A stretch of 64,000 bases of DNA from Acanthopleura granulata (GCA_016165875.1 JABBOT010000080.1:10088172-10152171), one strand, 5' to 3'. Positions 45,024 through 56,999 are shown, counted from the first letter of the stretch. Notes: generated from the letters alone by a model not told the origin. Numbers and translations: made by a program.

Positions 45024-45280
45024 TTTAATTATGTACTTGATTGATGTTTTATGCTGTAAACAAGAATATGCCATTTATACCACGGCAGTCAGCATTATGG
45101 TGGGAAGAAACTGGGCTGAGCCTGGGGGAAACTCACGATCATCCACAGGTTACTGGCGAAACTTCTCACGTATGGCCGGAGAGGAGGCCAGAGCTAGCTG
45201 GGCTTAAACTCAAGCCGATTGCATTGGTGAAAGGCACCTGGGTCACCAGCGCGCTAATCAATTTCGCCACGGAGGCCCAA
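45024..45280 (-). mobile_element. SINE S1, full length
   Basis: An antisense copy, from a short diverged tail to the head end GCCACGGAGGCCC. Confidence 0.85.
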
Positions 45281-45429
45281 GAAAGTAAATAAATAAATAA
45301 ATATTCACCATTACAATTCACAAGTGCAACCACATAATGGAATTAGCTTAATTTAAATCAAATAATTTCTTCATTGTCACGTCACCACCTCATCTCGCGA
45401 CGGCAGCTGGATGTAGGACAGTGAGTATT

Positions 45430-45692
45430 CATTTATTTATTGGATTAGTGTTTTGACAGAGCGACACTCAAGAATATTTCACTTACACGACGGCGGCCAG
45501 CATTATGGTGGGAGGAATCCGGACAGAGCTCAGAAATCCTACGACCATCCCTCGCTAGGTGTCTGCCAGACTTTCCCACGCACGACCAGAGAGGAATCCA
45601 GATTGAGCTGGGCTTAAACTGGGCATTGGTATAAAGAGCCACCTGTATCGTTATGCTGCACTAGCGCTCTAATCCCCTCGGTCATGGAGGCC
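45430..45692 (-). mobile_element. SINE S1, full length
   Basis: Tail, core, and an antisense head (TTATGCTGCACTAGCGCTCT, CCCTCGGTCATGGAGGCCCC). Confidence 0.85.
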
Positions 45693-45764
45693 CCCGGAGC
45701 ATTGAGTAAGCTGTGCGACTAACAGACAGCGAGACATACATATTTAGTCGAAGTAAACTAACGA

Positions 45765-45890
45765 AATTTGCTGAGTACCCGACAAACCTCTTGACTTGAC
45801 ACCGCAGCCAAAACAGCGACACTTGGATTTGAACGCGCGACCTCATTGGCCAAGGCCCTGACAATCGCCGTGCGCTAGCACTTAGTATAC
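45765..45890 (-). mobile_element. SINE S2 with tRNA-like head
   Basis: ACCGCAGCCAAAACAGCGACAC, GGATTTGAACGCGCGACCTC and TTGGCCAAGGCCCTGA are the antisense head of S2, with the B box GCGTTCAAATCC. Confidence 0.65.
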
Positions 45891-45891
45891 G

Positions 45892-45997
45892 TTTATTTAT
45901 TTATTTATTCATTTGATTGGTGTTTTACGCCACACTCAAGAACATTTTACTTATACGACGGCAACTAGCATTATGGTAGGAGGAAACCGGGCAGTGC
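45892..45997 (-). mobile_element. SINE S1, truncated
   Basis: A long antisense (AAAT)n tail and core, ending at AAACCGGGCAGTGC. It abuts an S2 copy. Confidence 0.82.
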
Positions 45998-45999
45998 TT

Positions 46000-47400
46000 G
46001 CTTTAGCTACTTGTATCTGAGTAAGAGAGACCCAATACCTAATTTACCATGCCGCTTGATAGTAACATAATTCTCCGAGTTACATAATTGGCCATCAGCT
46101 GAAGGTAAAAACAAATGCCAAATGTACATGTTTGCAGCTATAATCGAAGAGAAAAATCGAATTTGTTTTCTACTATTCCCATGTACAATCCACTGAATAT
46201 ATAATCCACTGAATATGAGATCTGGTGTGGTGCATCATTGTGGTTGTTCAAAAAGAAAAGACCACACGAAGACGACGTGAAAACTCCTTCTTAAAACATA
46301 TTTACTTATTTTAAATGTGAATTAAATGGAATCAAATGATCGAATTGTCAAGCGGACTTTCCGGATCATATTGCTAGTGGCAAGGTACTCTTACGTCAGA
46401 TTAAATTTTCTTTATATTCAACTACACGTGAATCTTTTACTCGTGAGGTACAATTTCATGAGATTCGCAACATTTTCTTTAGCATTTTTTTTCCACTTTC
46501 AATATTAATATATTCTGGGGTATATGTTTAAAGCTAAATATAGCATACAAGTGCTAGAGCAACAGGAGAGCAGAATGAGTAATGATATTTTAGCAGAATG
46601 GCTAACTGTGGTAGCAGAGGTGTCATCTTGGCCTGCGTGGTCATTGGAGCTATGCATGGCTGGTCGGCTGGACAACGTGCTGGCAGACTGGCCAGGTCGG
46701 CCCATTACTTGGCGGAGGGGAGAATAGAGGAGAAATACGGGTATACCAGGTATACGGAGACAGGTATGTGAAATGCTTCTCAATAATAAATATTAGGTCA
46801 GCAGTTTTGGAAATTGCACTAAATCTGTTTCATTAAGAGGTTAGGGGAGATCTTTTTAGAAGTGTTTTGTTACTAAAGGTAAAAATGTACATCTGCACTA
46901 TGGTAGCTCTGGGATGCTAGGTAGCTGGGATGCACGCCTTTTGAGCGTTTTAGGAGGATAAAACTTTAAGGTAAAGATATGCATCCCTCAAAGTTTTGAT
47001 TAAGTCATAGAGGTTTTGGCACAAATTTAGTTACCCAGTGGCTTCTATACTTTACATACTTGCTTTCCGTTCCGGGGATTAATATTACGGTGTTACCAAG
47101 CTTTTCGCGGTAGACGTTCACGATATTCCCTTCGGTTGAACGCTGGGTTACATGAAATGACAGTGGAAATTTCCGACAAATTTCAGATACTAAATGGCAA
47201 ACAACCTAACGACAGGATCACTTTTACTAAACACTAAAATATATGACCAATAAAATTTCTGTTCGTTCATCTGTTTGAAATTCAAACTGAAAAATCTAGT
47301 ATAGAGAAAGGGAAACATTGATTATTTTGTTTAGTACATCTTTGTTATATCGTTGGGTACAAAGTATATGTTCGCCCCCCTAGCGATACTCCGGGTGTTA
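46000..47400. other. No gene recognised
   Basis: A 68-codon plus-strand frame at 46524-46727 and smaller ones carry no recognisable domain or splice borders. Confidence 0.35.
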
Positions 47401-47420
47401 GCAGCGTTGAAAATACAAGT

Positions 47421-47650
47421 TCAGCAAACTAGTCTAGGAATAGAGGGACAAGGATAAAAATCTGGGGTGGTAAATTGGTGATATGGGTGACATCTTTTTC
47501 CACACCTCTCCTCCATTTCCAAAGACCCATCAGTCGTTGGGTAGCAGTAGACACAAATCCTTCTTGGGGCCATCAATACAAGATTTCCAGGATAAATCCC
47601 AGAACACGTTGACACCAGGCAAAATGCATTGTGACACAATAAGAATTGAT
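47421..47650 (-). other. Cysteine-rich open frame, unassigned
   Basis: The minus-strand frame has nine Cys in about 72 codons (for example TCSGIYPGNLVLMAPRRIC, CGKRC) and ends Cys-stop. There is no ATG at its head, and an in-frame TAA lies just upstream, after a possible acceptor. It could be a decayed exon of a secreted protein. I do not recognise the fold. Confidence 0.25.
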
Positions 47651-48039
47651 GTTAGACATGATAATTCCTGTTAAGTGTCAGGAAATCTGCCGTAAACTCA
47701 CTTAACGAACTGGTTCCTAACTGTAAGTAAATAAAACGTTTACATAACAATAAGTTTTTGTTGAGCATTAAACTATCAAAATAACCAAAGAAATAAATAA
47801 TAATAATACAATACCCTTTGTGATATGAGTCAGTGCGATACGACATCAACTAACAACTTATTTCACTTATATCTCAAGCTCTCTGCATGGCTAATGCATG
47901 TGTTCTATAATTCGGCGGTATTTTTTTTATTTAAGACAAGTTTCTATGGGCAGCCATGTGCCGACATATAGTTAAAATACTGTCCATGTTTCGTTAAGCA
48001 AATAATTCGTTACATTTCTCTCTGACATCTTCTATCAGA

Positions 48040-48180
48040 CTATCACAACCCTCGTGCGGCTGTTTGTGACTGTTATTATCATACCTTGAAGACCACTTGC
48101 CTTCCATTAACATGGTGTGCATATCTTTATATCGCACTTGAGGAAAGTTCGTCGCGAACTTGCCAAAGGTAAGTGGTTTA
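48040..48180 (+). mobile_element. SINE S2, partial
   Basis: GACCACTTGCCTTCCATTAAC, ATGGTGTGCATATCTTTAT and AACTTGCCAAAGG. Confidence 0.6.
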
Positions 48181-48196
48181 AGTGGTTTTTTTCTTA

Positions 48197-48285
48197 TTTA
48201 TTTATTTACTTATTTGTTTAGGTATATATGAGATTTTCTAAAGCCATACTCAAGAATTTTTCTCTTATACGGCTGTGTTACGTAT
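48197..48285 (-). mobile_element. SINE S1 tail and core fragment
   Basis: TTATTTATTTACTTATTTG and CCATACTCAAGAATTTTTCTC, immediately before the PLA2 pseudogene exon. Confidence 0.5.
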
Positions 48286-48310
48286 TTCGCTCTGTATATT
48301 TTTGTCCTAG

Positions 48311-48466
48311 GAATGAAATGGTGTGGGAGTGGAAATACCACTGATGATTACAATGACTTGGGCAATTCCACAGAAGCCGACACGTGCTGTCATACACATG
48401 ACCACAGTCCCAGATCCACTGACCTCACCAAACAAAGTATGGTATAGCTGTCGGATCCATCGCGGC
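48311..48466 (+). pseudogene. Group III phospholipase A2 catalytic exon, broken plus-strand copy
   Basis: The acceptor TTTTGTCCTAG is followed by a phase-1 frame reading MKWCGSGNTTDDYNDLG, then ADTCCHTHDHS. These are the calcium loop and the catalytic His-Asp of bee-venom-type PLA2. The exon ends at GCGGC|GTGAGT. Its 156 bp differ from the 160 bp of the other copies by an amount that is not a multiple of three. The frame runs into a TAG just where the KYG motif is expected, so there is a one-base indel near 48437. The Cys after HDH is replaced by Ser. It is opposite in strand to the PLA2 array at 14-28 kb and more diverged, representing another subfamily. The next exon is at 50843. Confidence 0.72.
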
Positions 48467-48624
48467 GTGAGTTCAACAACGAAGTGCATTATTGATGATT
48501 ACAACGTTTTTTTTTTCTTTTTCTTTTTTTTCGCCTTTTTATCCTTCACCACTACAAGTGGTAGCGTGTTAACGTCATAAATCTATTTATTTAGCTAGTT
48601 GATTCCTGTTAAATGCCATACTGA

Positions 48625-48755
48625 CCTGAGGGTGACCGTGGGTTTCCCCCGGGCTCTGCCCGGGTTTCTCCATCCATAATGCTTGCCGTTTTCGTGTAAG
48701 TGGAACATTCTTGAGTAGGACGTGAAGCACCAATCAAATAAATAAATTAATTAAT
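48625..48755 (+). mobile_element. SINE S1, head truncated
   Basis: CTGAGGGTGACCGTGGGTTTCC, CCCGGGCTCTGCCCGGGTTTC and ACATTCTTGAGTAGGACGT, then the tail. A short antisense S1 tail lies directly before it. Confidence 0.8.
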
Positions 48756-48885
48756 GCTATATTGTAGAATTTGTCACTTATACGACTGCGGTCATTTTTG
48801 TGGAGGAAGACAATGGAGTGTCCGGCGTAAACCCCATGGCGCCTGGCAACTTACTGACAAACTTTCCAACTTATGACATGCAGAT
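48755..48885 (-). mobile_element. SINE S2 fragment
   Basis: CACTTATACGACTGCGGTCA, GTGTCCGGCGTAAACCCCAT and CAACTTACTGACAAACTTTCC in S2 antisense order. Confidence 0.55.
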
Positions 48886-49504
48886 ATGCACGCTATACTT
48901 GTGGAAGAGAAGTTGTGGTTCCTCAACGAACCTTAGGCTACGGTATAAACGACCAGGCGAGCTTCGTCGACCGCTTATTGTCAGCTTTATTCTCAGGAAG
49001 AGAATCATTGGCCAAATCTGAAAATAATTTGGTAATGCTGAGTCTCGTTGTCTGTCTTCGTGAATGCTGTTTACATAGTCATCGTTCAAGGAGGCATTTC
49101 GTTTACCTGTTTTCATGCTGCAGTATTCATGCGTGAATTTCACTGGACATTATTTAATGCAGAGGTTGCATCTAAAATTAAATTTAGTACACGTAGCTGT
49201 TTCGGGTTGTCTTTTGTACAGGTTATTAATGTGAATATAATTGCAGCGGATCACCAGTGCGTTAAACTATTAACCATGAACATGAGAGGAAATCTTAACG
49301 CTTCCATGCGTTTATGAAACATTTGATAAATATTGTAGATTTGTATTTATATCGTTTTACATTACCTTTTTACCGCCAGGAAAATCAGTGGGATTTTTTT
49401 AAAAATGTCTCTAAAACTGCGTTTATTTATTTTTACATAATAATTTTTTTCATTGAATCAAATACGTTAAATAAAGGCTTGAACCCTAGGGAAAGCTTTA
49501 TGGA

Positions 49505-49740
49505 CAGTCTATAGCATATTATATTTAGCATCACTGCATTTCCTTCCCTAATTCTGCTTAGCCCATGGCGCAAGAGCGGTGTAAGTTGTTTCTTCTGAAA
49601 AACTTGCATGAACAGTTAGAATAAAATCCTGACTAAGGTAAAGTGACAAGAGGCCGGATTTCGCCGGTAACAAGTGACAAGTATCACATTGTCGTCACGG
49701 CTCTGGTTTTGATCTAGTCTTATACATTGATAATATTTGA
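49505..49740 (+). repeat. Dispersed repeat family S4 copy
   Basis: TTTAGCATCACTGCATTTCC, CATGAACAGTTAGAATAAAA and AGAGGCCGGATTTCGCCGG. Confidence 0.6.
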
Positions 49741-50309
49741 CTCAGGGATCAGGAATGGAATTATATTTTGATTCATATTTACAAGAAATTTTCCTGTTCA
49801 TAAAGACTAAAGTGTGTAGTCACCTACATGAATGGGCTGCTCAAACATTTAATATTCATTTTGATATGGAAAGGTTTGTGAAGTCACTGATGCCAAAATT
49901 GGCTGATACAGCTCATTTTATAAATTAAAATAAAATATTAATTTTTTAAAATAAATGTATTTAGTGAAATTACTCTGAAAAAATCTTAGTTAGCAAAACC
50001 AGATTTTAGGTGTAACTTTTAGTTATTGTAGTTCTTCCACCGATTCTTGCTTCATTTCGCTCCAGGTGTACTCCGATTTCATTCATTAATAAATCTGACT
50101 CCCGTTACATACCTGAAAAATTCTTGAGCAAAGCGTTGCAGACGTCGATCAGTTAATGAATCTCACAGTCACTTCATTACGTGTGCTTTTCTTCTACTTT
50201 TAAGCATTTTTACTGTTTACTCCTTACAGCACATATTCACCATAAAGTATTGGTGAAACTGGGCCTAGACAAACTGCAAGTATTAGAAGAGTGGTAAAGG
50301 GACCTGTTC

Positions 50310-50515
50310 CCGATTGTGTACTCTATAAACGTTCGCTAAAGACCACTTGTCATCCACCATTACAGTGCGCATATTTGTGTGTCAAATATGGAACAGTTCG
50401 TCAGTATTTTTGCCAATGGTCGGTGGTTACCTCCACCCATAAAACTGATCCCGATCACATAAGTGATAAATTCTTGAGTATGGCATAAAAGAGTAAAGTA
50501 AATGAATTAATACAT
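50310..50515 (+). mobile_element. SINE S2
   Basis: GACCACTTGTCATCCACCATT, CAGTTCGTCAGTATTTTTGCC, CATAAGTGATAAATTCTTGAG and a diverged tail. Confidence 0.65.
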
Positions 50516-50842
50516 TAATTCTTTGTTTGAAGACAAATGAGCCGAAAGGTTTTTGTCCTTATGGTGGAAATTTCCTAATAAACTTTCTGACATGTCTGAT
50601 AATTGCCTTGATGAAAATAATATAAATAAATAACATTAAATAGAACGAAACTTCTCGTCGTGCTTCTGTAATAAATAGACCGCCTTGATTAACACGGCTC
50701 GGAGGGCCAAATATAAATCACATGAATATTCATATGGACGACATAATACGAGTGCATGATGTCAAGTTATTTGAGTACACAGAAGTCAGTGTTTACGAAA
50801 ATCACTTTTGGCGTTTACTTTTTTCTGCTCTTTTGTTGAAAG

Positions 50843-50975
50843 TCCGGACTGCAATTGCGACATTACCTTTCACGACTGCTTGAAAACGGCAGGAAAAACT
50901 ACAACAAACGCAGCTGGTTTGTTGGACTTCAACATTCTGAGTTTGAAAGGGCGTGCATCCCGAAGAATGCACCAG
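50843..50975 (+). pseudogene. Group III phospholipase A2 exon 4 (CxCD exon), broken
   Basis: It follows TTTTGTTGAAAG and enters in the phase left by the exon at 48311-48466. It reads DCNCDITFHDCLKTAGKTTT, the CxCD..F..CLK.A signature that follows the catalytic helix in group III PLA2s, then LLDFNIL. After FNIL the expected Cys-containing stretch (EFERACIPKN) continues in another frame, so there is a second one-base shift near 50938. It ends CACCAG|GTCATT. Together with the exon at 48.3 kb it is clearly one former gene, now dead. Confidence 0.72.
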
Positions 50976-50999
50976 GTCATTTTCTGAACCATGCACCAT

Positions 51000-52040
51000 G
51001 TATCAAGCAAATGTCTACGGTAACGCCTATTGAGAAACTATATCAAATTACACAAAACATTTGCCCGAAAGCTGAAGGAGTTATTTATTTGTGTTTGTCC
51101 GTTTGTCTTGTTTTTCTGTCACGCTTCGATTTCAGTGCAATAGCTGCCCCAGTTATTGTCCGGTTTTGATAAAATTGTGTGTGTAGCGAGGTTCATTTTG
51201 AGGCCGCTTTGGTCAAAGATTGGAACCAGCTTGATCCGCGCGTAAGTTTTGCATCATATTTAACGATGCCCTTAAATCTCATTGATTGTTGATTTCGCTC
51301 TACAACCCTTTCAAATATTTATTGATTTACAAAAAGTATTATTTTGCATCATTCAGTTTTATGTGCAGATTCACTTAACGGCATTCAGATCAAGATCCAC
51401 ATTAATCTCTCTCTCTCTCACTTTATATATATATATATATATACATATATATTTACCCTGGTGACGTCATAACAAAGCTTTACACCCCTCTGAGAAAACG
51501 TTTATATATGCAGAAACGTGCATCGCCTGAAATCAGCAAGTACTCGTTATTTGTACTGTGCAGACAAAAACGGAAGAGATTAAGTAAAGTCATGTAAATA
51601 TTATGATTATATATTTAGAAAGGTAGATGGACAACTCACAAGATACGTACCTCCCAGTAGTTATTTATACTTTGTTTTGCCTTTTTGCAGGGTATTACAT
51701 ATGATACTGGTCTTTGCGTAAATTGTTTCAACCGACGGCCTCAACTTGGCTCCCAATCACCGATCTACTTTTCAAGACAGTGTTTTGTTTTTCCTTTTTT
51801 TCGTTCTGTTTTGTATTATCTGGTATAGGGTTTAACCGTTTTTTCTGAAAAAGGTACATATATCTGGCCCTGAATGAAATTCTGACATTTTCACTTGAGA
51901 TGATTTGAAAAATAAAGATTAAGCATTGCTTATATATACTGAAAAGCTATCTTTGTGTTATTCACCTTGCTACCAACCCTTTGTTGACCTGATGCAGGCG
52001 ATCGTACACTTAATCTCACAGCGGTGCTCTTGCTTACTCC
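51000..52040. other. No gene recognised; microsatellite inside
   Basis: Contains a (CT)n then (TA)n tract at about 51408-51452. No exon-like island is seen, although further exons of the broken PLA2 would be expected on this side. Confidence 0.4.
51408..51452. repeat. (CT)n(TA)n microsatellite
   Basis: TCTCTCTCTCTC followed after a short gap by a TA dinucleotide run. Confidence 0.85.
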
Positions 52041-52044
52041 TCAA

Positions 52045-52392
52045 ACAAAGGAGTATTCGCCTCGGGGTCGGCAGATCCGGGATAAAACCCGGGTCGGGTC
52101 ATACGAAAGATTTTAAAAATGATACTTGTTGCTGCCTAACTTTGTGCTCAGCGCTGTGAGGTTTGAACACGGAAACAGCACTGGTTGGCCACGTGTCAAT
52201 ATGATGTGACTGGACGGGGTGTCATGTCTGATGCTGTCGTCGGCATGGTGCTCCAGTGGCGACAGCACTTTGGCAGCATGGACTTGCCGTGCCACAAGAA
52301 GACACAGTACATGTACATTCCAAGGACTTCTGGTGGCCGTGTGACTGAAAAATTGTCGAGTACTACTTTAAACCCGGGCATACATTAAACAA
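52045..52392 (+). mobile_element. SINE S3, full length
   Basis: tRNA-like head with TTCGCCTCGGGGTCGGCAGA and a degenerate B box (GATAAAACCC), then GGGTCGGGTCATACGAAAGA. The body runs through CATGTCTGATGCTGTCGTCGG to the 3' end with GTCGAGTACTACTTTAAACC. About 350 bp; only one other (partial) copy in the window. Confidence 0.7.
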
Positions 52393-52399
52393 AGGTCAT

Positions 52400-52630
52400 T
52401 GTCATGATGACGCAGGAGCTTCTCGCAAGTGTGCATGGTCGCTGTGAGTTCATGTCCAGCTCATATTGCCTTCGTCTCTGGTCGTACGTGGGGAAGGTGT
52501 GCCAAGAACTTGCGGGTGGTCATGGGTTTCCCCCTGGGCTCTGCTCCGTTACCTCCCATCATATTGCTGGCCCCAACAGTAAAGGGAAATATTCTTGAGC
52601 ATGGAGTAAAGTACCAATCAAATAAATTAA

Positions 52631-52669
<39 letters not shown>

Positions 52670-52692
52670 ATAGATAAATAAATAAATAAATC
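52400..52692 (+). mobile_element. SINE S1 with very long (AAAT)n tail
   Basis: Head remnant GATGACGCAGGAGCTTCTCG, B box GTGAGTTCATGTCC and body, then about 70 bp of AATA units. It directly follows the S3 copy. Confidence 0.85.
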
Positions 52693-52921
52693 ACTACAGC
52701 CTTGATTCATGATTAATTAGGTCAGGAATCCAGCTGTCGTTCGTAGCATGCCCTCTTACTCGTACGCTGTGGCTATATGTCAAGTACCTGCTGAAATGGA
52801 ATGGTTTTCTTCTAGCACCTCGGCTTCCCCTGTACGGATAAAACTGACCACCGCGGTGTAAGGAAAAAGGCGCTTAACACCAGTCAGTTATTTCAGAACA
52901 AATCAATCTGAAGACAAAACA

Positions 52922-53010
52922 ATACCACTTGCCTTCCACCAGTGTGGTGTGCATATCCGGTTACGGTCACACATAAAACTGACCGCCCTCCTATAACTAA
53001 AAAAAGTTTT
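52922..53010 (+). mobile_element. SINE S2, partial
   Basis: CCACTTGCCTTCCACCAGTG, GGTGTGCATATCCGG and AAAACTGACCGCCCTCC. Confidence 0.6.
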
Positions 53011-53082
53011 GTTTATACATCACGCTCAACAAAAATCAACCCAAGCACTTACATTACAAGACAATGTGTATTTTAGTGCAAT

Positions 53083-53324
53083 GGGGCTTCCGTGGTGGAG
53101 TTGTTAATCTCACAGAGTGGAGCAACCAGTCTCAACAGGGCATGCGGGTGCCCAAGTTGTCTTCGTCTCCGGCTGTAGGTGAGAAGGTCTGCCAGCAACC
53201 TGCAGATGGCCATGAGTTCTCCTCGGGCTTTACACGGTTTCCTCTTACCTTAATACTGGCTGACATGGCGTAAAAAGTTCTTGAGTACTGCGTAAAACAC
53301 CAACCAAATAAGTACATAAGTAAA
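53083..53324 (+). mobile_element. SINE S1, full length, diverged
   Basis: Head GGGCTTCCGTGGTGGAGTTG, body CTGCCAGCAACCTGCAGATGG and end GTACTGCGTAAAACACCAAC with a short tail. Confidence 0.82.
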
Positions 53325-53329
53325 TTTCA

Positions 53330-54230
53330 CTGCATATCTAAACAGTCTGGTTGGCTCCACAAATTTACAACGATTAAGCACAGTTTTTTTTTCTTGGTCA
53401 CGAAACCATGCCAATCTGAGTGTAGTAGAATGGTCCTCAATGTGTGTTTTTTTTTTGTAACTGAAAGACCTGAGTCTTGGGCTCTAAAAAATACACTGAT
53501 AATTTTTCATGCAGATTAGTAAGTGTCTGGAGCATTATTCCGTTTTGAAAACAAAAATTTTAAACCGATCTGCTTATAATCTTCCATTTCAAATATCCAT
53601 CTATCTTCGGTTAATGGTAAATGGGAAAAGAAACTGTGCTAAGGCCCTGAAGCTGACCACCAATCGATCAATCAATCAATCAGTCATGATTATATACAGA
53701 AATATACCAAAACCTCTCAGACCATACCAAAGCTTACACACTGATGACTCTATGATGCACTAAGGTGGAGTTCATGTGTTCTTGTTATAAATCAGAAACC
53801 TTATATTGCTTCTTGACAAGGCAGAAGAGTCTTGATAGAGAACACAGGTATACACCGGAAGTGATCTGTCACCAGATGGCTGACAAAACGTCCACTTTCT
53901 TACCTTGATTTGTAAATTGGTTTTTATTTGCCCCAGTAATATATGTGCCTTGCATATAAAATATAGTACTTTGACGTTCATTGTTTAATGTAGGTTGAGG
54001 AATATTGTCGGTCAGAATTACTTTCAACAAGACCCCAGTGCGTACACTGAATACATTAAATGCCTGCGTGACACACGCACGGTACATTAACTGCATAGAC
54101 TAGAATCAACACCATGGAATATACTGCATTCCTTGATAAATCTGAAATTAAAACTCTAGCATGACGCCAAGCACAATTGCAAATAATTCGCAATTAAAAT
54201 TAATCACATTTAGTTCAGGGTTTATTGCAT
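53330..54230. other. No gene recognised
   Basis: Poly-T tracts and short open frames only. A small (ATCA)n run lies near 53665. Confidence 0.4.
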
Positions 54231-54234
54231 GGCG

Positions 54235-54375
54235 GAAAAACTTTGATTGGATGCTTGACGTCATACTCAAGAAGGTTTTACATATACGATCGAGACCAGA
54301 TTTACGGAAGGAAAAATCCGAAGTACCCAGGGCAAACTACAGGTCGTGGGCAAGTTACTGACCAATTTTCAAAGA
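54235..54375 (-). mobile_element. SINE S2, partial
   Basis: TTTGATTGGATGCTTGACGTC, ATACGATCGAGACCAGATTTA and GGGCAAGTTACTGACCAATTTT in antisense order. Confidence 0.55.
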
Positions 54376-55009
54376 CTTTTCAATCAAATGTACTTCACAT
54401 TCTTCGCTCAAACCAGCTGGATGTACAAGAGAGTAAATACTCGATTCTGGACAAAATAGTAATACACGTTTCTCATTCAAGCTGGTGGAGATGTGACGGT
54501 GAGCGCGGAATGGCAGTCTGAAGTATTGTAGATATTTATTACCTGGGATATAATTTTCTGCTTAACTCATAGATTTTAAGTTTCCACACAGTCAATAAAT
54601 CCTTTTTTGTTTCCATTCACTGCACTGCCTTTTTCATATATACAGGTTTTTATTTATCAGTACAGCTTAGGAAGATTTATAAAAAATACTATAATCAATA
54701 CACATTTTTTATGCATTTTTCCCACTCTGAATTAGTACATGTGACGTACATAAAAGAAAAAAGATCGCATGTGCTCATAAGTCGACATCAAAACGTAAGC
54801 GCCTCAATTGCTTAAGCCAGCGAACGCTCCACGACGGTAATGATAAACCTTTCTACGGCAAAGTTACAATCGTCAATACCAGGCACATTTGTGTTGAACC
54901 ATCTTTCTCCATTTTAAGGGGAAAGCAGGAAAAATAAATCTGGGTCGTGTGTAAAGGATACTGACATATATATAGACTACAAGGGTTCCTTTGTGCGGAT
55001 CGGATGTAC

Positions 55010-55475
55010 CTTAAATGGTGAAGTAAGCATAGTATCTTAGGATATATATTTACCTCAGTGAATTAAGCAAGTACAAAATTTTAGATTGTAACTTAGCTAA
55101 GGAAGTATCTTAGGATATACCTTAGCGAAGTAAGTGTAGTATGTTAGGATATACCCTAGTGAATTAAGCAAATGTTTTATCTTAGGATGTACCTTAGTGA
55201 ATTAAGCAGGTGTAGTATATCAGGACGTACCTGTATTACCCTAGCGAAATAGGCAAGTGTATTCATTTATTTATTTGATTGGTGTTTTACATCTCACTCT
55301 AGATTATTTCACTTATCTGATGGCATAGTTTCTTTATGTGACGGCTCACAGCCCTTCCCACGAACGGCCGAAGAGGTAGCCAGCATGAACTGGACTTGAA
55401 CTCAGAGCTACCGCATTATTGAGAGGCTCCTGAGTCTTAGGATATACCTTAACGACGTAAGTGTGGTATCTTGGC
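55010..55475. repeat. CTTAGGATATACCTTAG minisatellite, split by a SINE
   Basis: Units of about 36-45 bp with CTTAGGATATACCTTAGCGA and AAGTGTAGTAT at 55015-55258, and a last copy at 55437-55475. The SINE S1 between them shows the array is older than the insertion. Confidence 0.8.
55261..55436 (-). mobile_element. SINE S1, inside the minisatellite
   Basis: Antisense tail, diverged core, GCCAGCATGAACTGGACTTG and TGAGAGGCTCCTGAGTC. Part of the head is missing. Confidence 0.82.
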
Positions 55476-55479
55476 ACAA

Positions 55480-56840
55480 AGCAAGCTATGTTTACGTCGC
55501 CTATAACTGTACGTATCTGCCTGAGTTAAAAAGTGAAAATTCCCAAGGGAACTAGGAGACCACTAAGCTATTCCATCGACAGTTACCTGCTTCTCTGTAT
55601 AAACTGTGTACGTCTGTACATTGCAGATAGGCTTTACGTGGAGAGACAGAAGTATATTCATAATTTTAACAAGAAAACATTTACTACCTGTACCAAGTTT
55701 CAGAAAGAATACTGGACCTATATGTTGGTACAGTGCGTTCCAGCTGGCGTCTATAGGGGGAGGAAGCTGCCCACAACGTTATTCAGATTGTGTGCATCCT
55801 CACGTTGATAGGGTCAGAAAAATTATCCAAAATTCCATTGTGAAAAAGAGGGAATCGTTAGTTTTTAGAGTGTAGGACATTACTCCACTCATAGCTTGAG
55901 ATTTGATTCAAACTGACCATTCATTCAGATCGGCGTAAAGCGTAAGCTAGAGCCAAGAGCTGTGAAATGGGTCTATTGCTGTTCTTTTAATTTTATTCGT
56001 CTTGTAACTAGTAACCAGTTGTCTTCCCGTACAATTCCTGAGTCTCCTCCGCGCACAAAGTGCCCACCCGTTATTGTATCTGTAATAAGGGACCAGGCAG
56101 CAGTACTTTGCAACATTTTATATATTTTTTTTATCTTTTCTTCCCCAGCTCATGACATTAGTTTAAAGAGAATGCATTTCACTCGAACGTCATATTGTGA
56201 TATACTGTAAGGCTGAAGACATTTTCCCAACACAATTTTGCAGCTAACTCTTTACCATTTCTATTCATTCAGTTCCTGAAAACACCAACTAAGTCCAAAA
56301 TATTCATATACACAATATTTATTATTTGTACCACTGGTGCACGTGGCAACAGGTCAAGGCAATACATTATACCACAATACATGTCTATAATAAATTTTAG
56401 TCAAGCTGGTATTAGGGAAAATTTTCGACCCAATCCTAGTTGGAGGCTTTGGATCCTTTGAATATACCAACACTGCTTGTCACTGGTGAGGGGCATCAGC
56501 TAAATGTATTTTGTCAATAGAAAACTATCACCTCTTGATTGTGGTTTGAGGATTGACAGCTGACTTGAGACCTTGTACAGAATCACTCAACTGCTAACGC
56601 CAGTGTTATGGAAATTTATTGTTTTGCACAAAACCCTATAGAAAATAACTGATCAACAAATGCGGTACAGTCATATAACTTTTAAGTGAAATGTAATAAA
56701 ATTTTAAAATCTTTAAAGTTTATAGAACATCATCATTCAACATCAGAGCTAGCAATTTTAAAATTACTAATTTGAATCAAACACTAGATTAATGAGCCTG
56801 GAGAAGGGGCATTTTCAAGATGCATATACATGTATACTAA
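55480..56840. other. No gene recognised
   Basis: Open frames at 55533-55808 and 55962-56210 (plus) lack domains or splice borders that I can recognise. Confidence 0.35.
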
Positions 56841-56850
56841 ACCGAAAATC

Positions 56851-56960
56851 CCGCAACCTGCGGATGGTCGTGGGTTTCCCCCGGGCTCTGTCCGGTTTCC
56901 TCCCACTATAATTTTGGCGGCCGTCATGTAAATGACAACAATGAAATAAATAAATAAATG
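56851..56960 (+). mobile_element. SINE S1, 3' half, 11-bp target-site duplication
   Basis: It starts inside the body (CCGCAACCTGCGGATGGTCG) and ends with the (AAAT)n tail. It is flanked by exact AACCGAAAATC at 56840-56850 and 56961-56971. Confidence 0.9.
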
Positions 56961-56999
56961 AACCGAAAATCACATATTTCTCTAGCACTCAACATTTCA

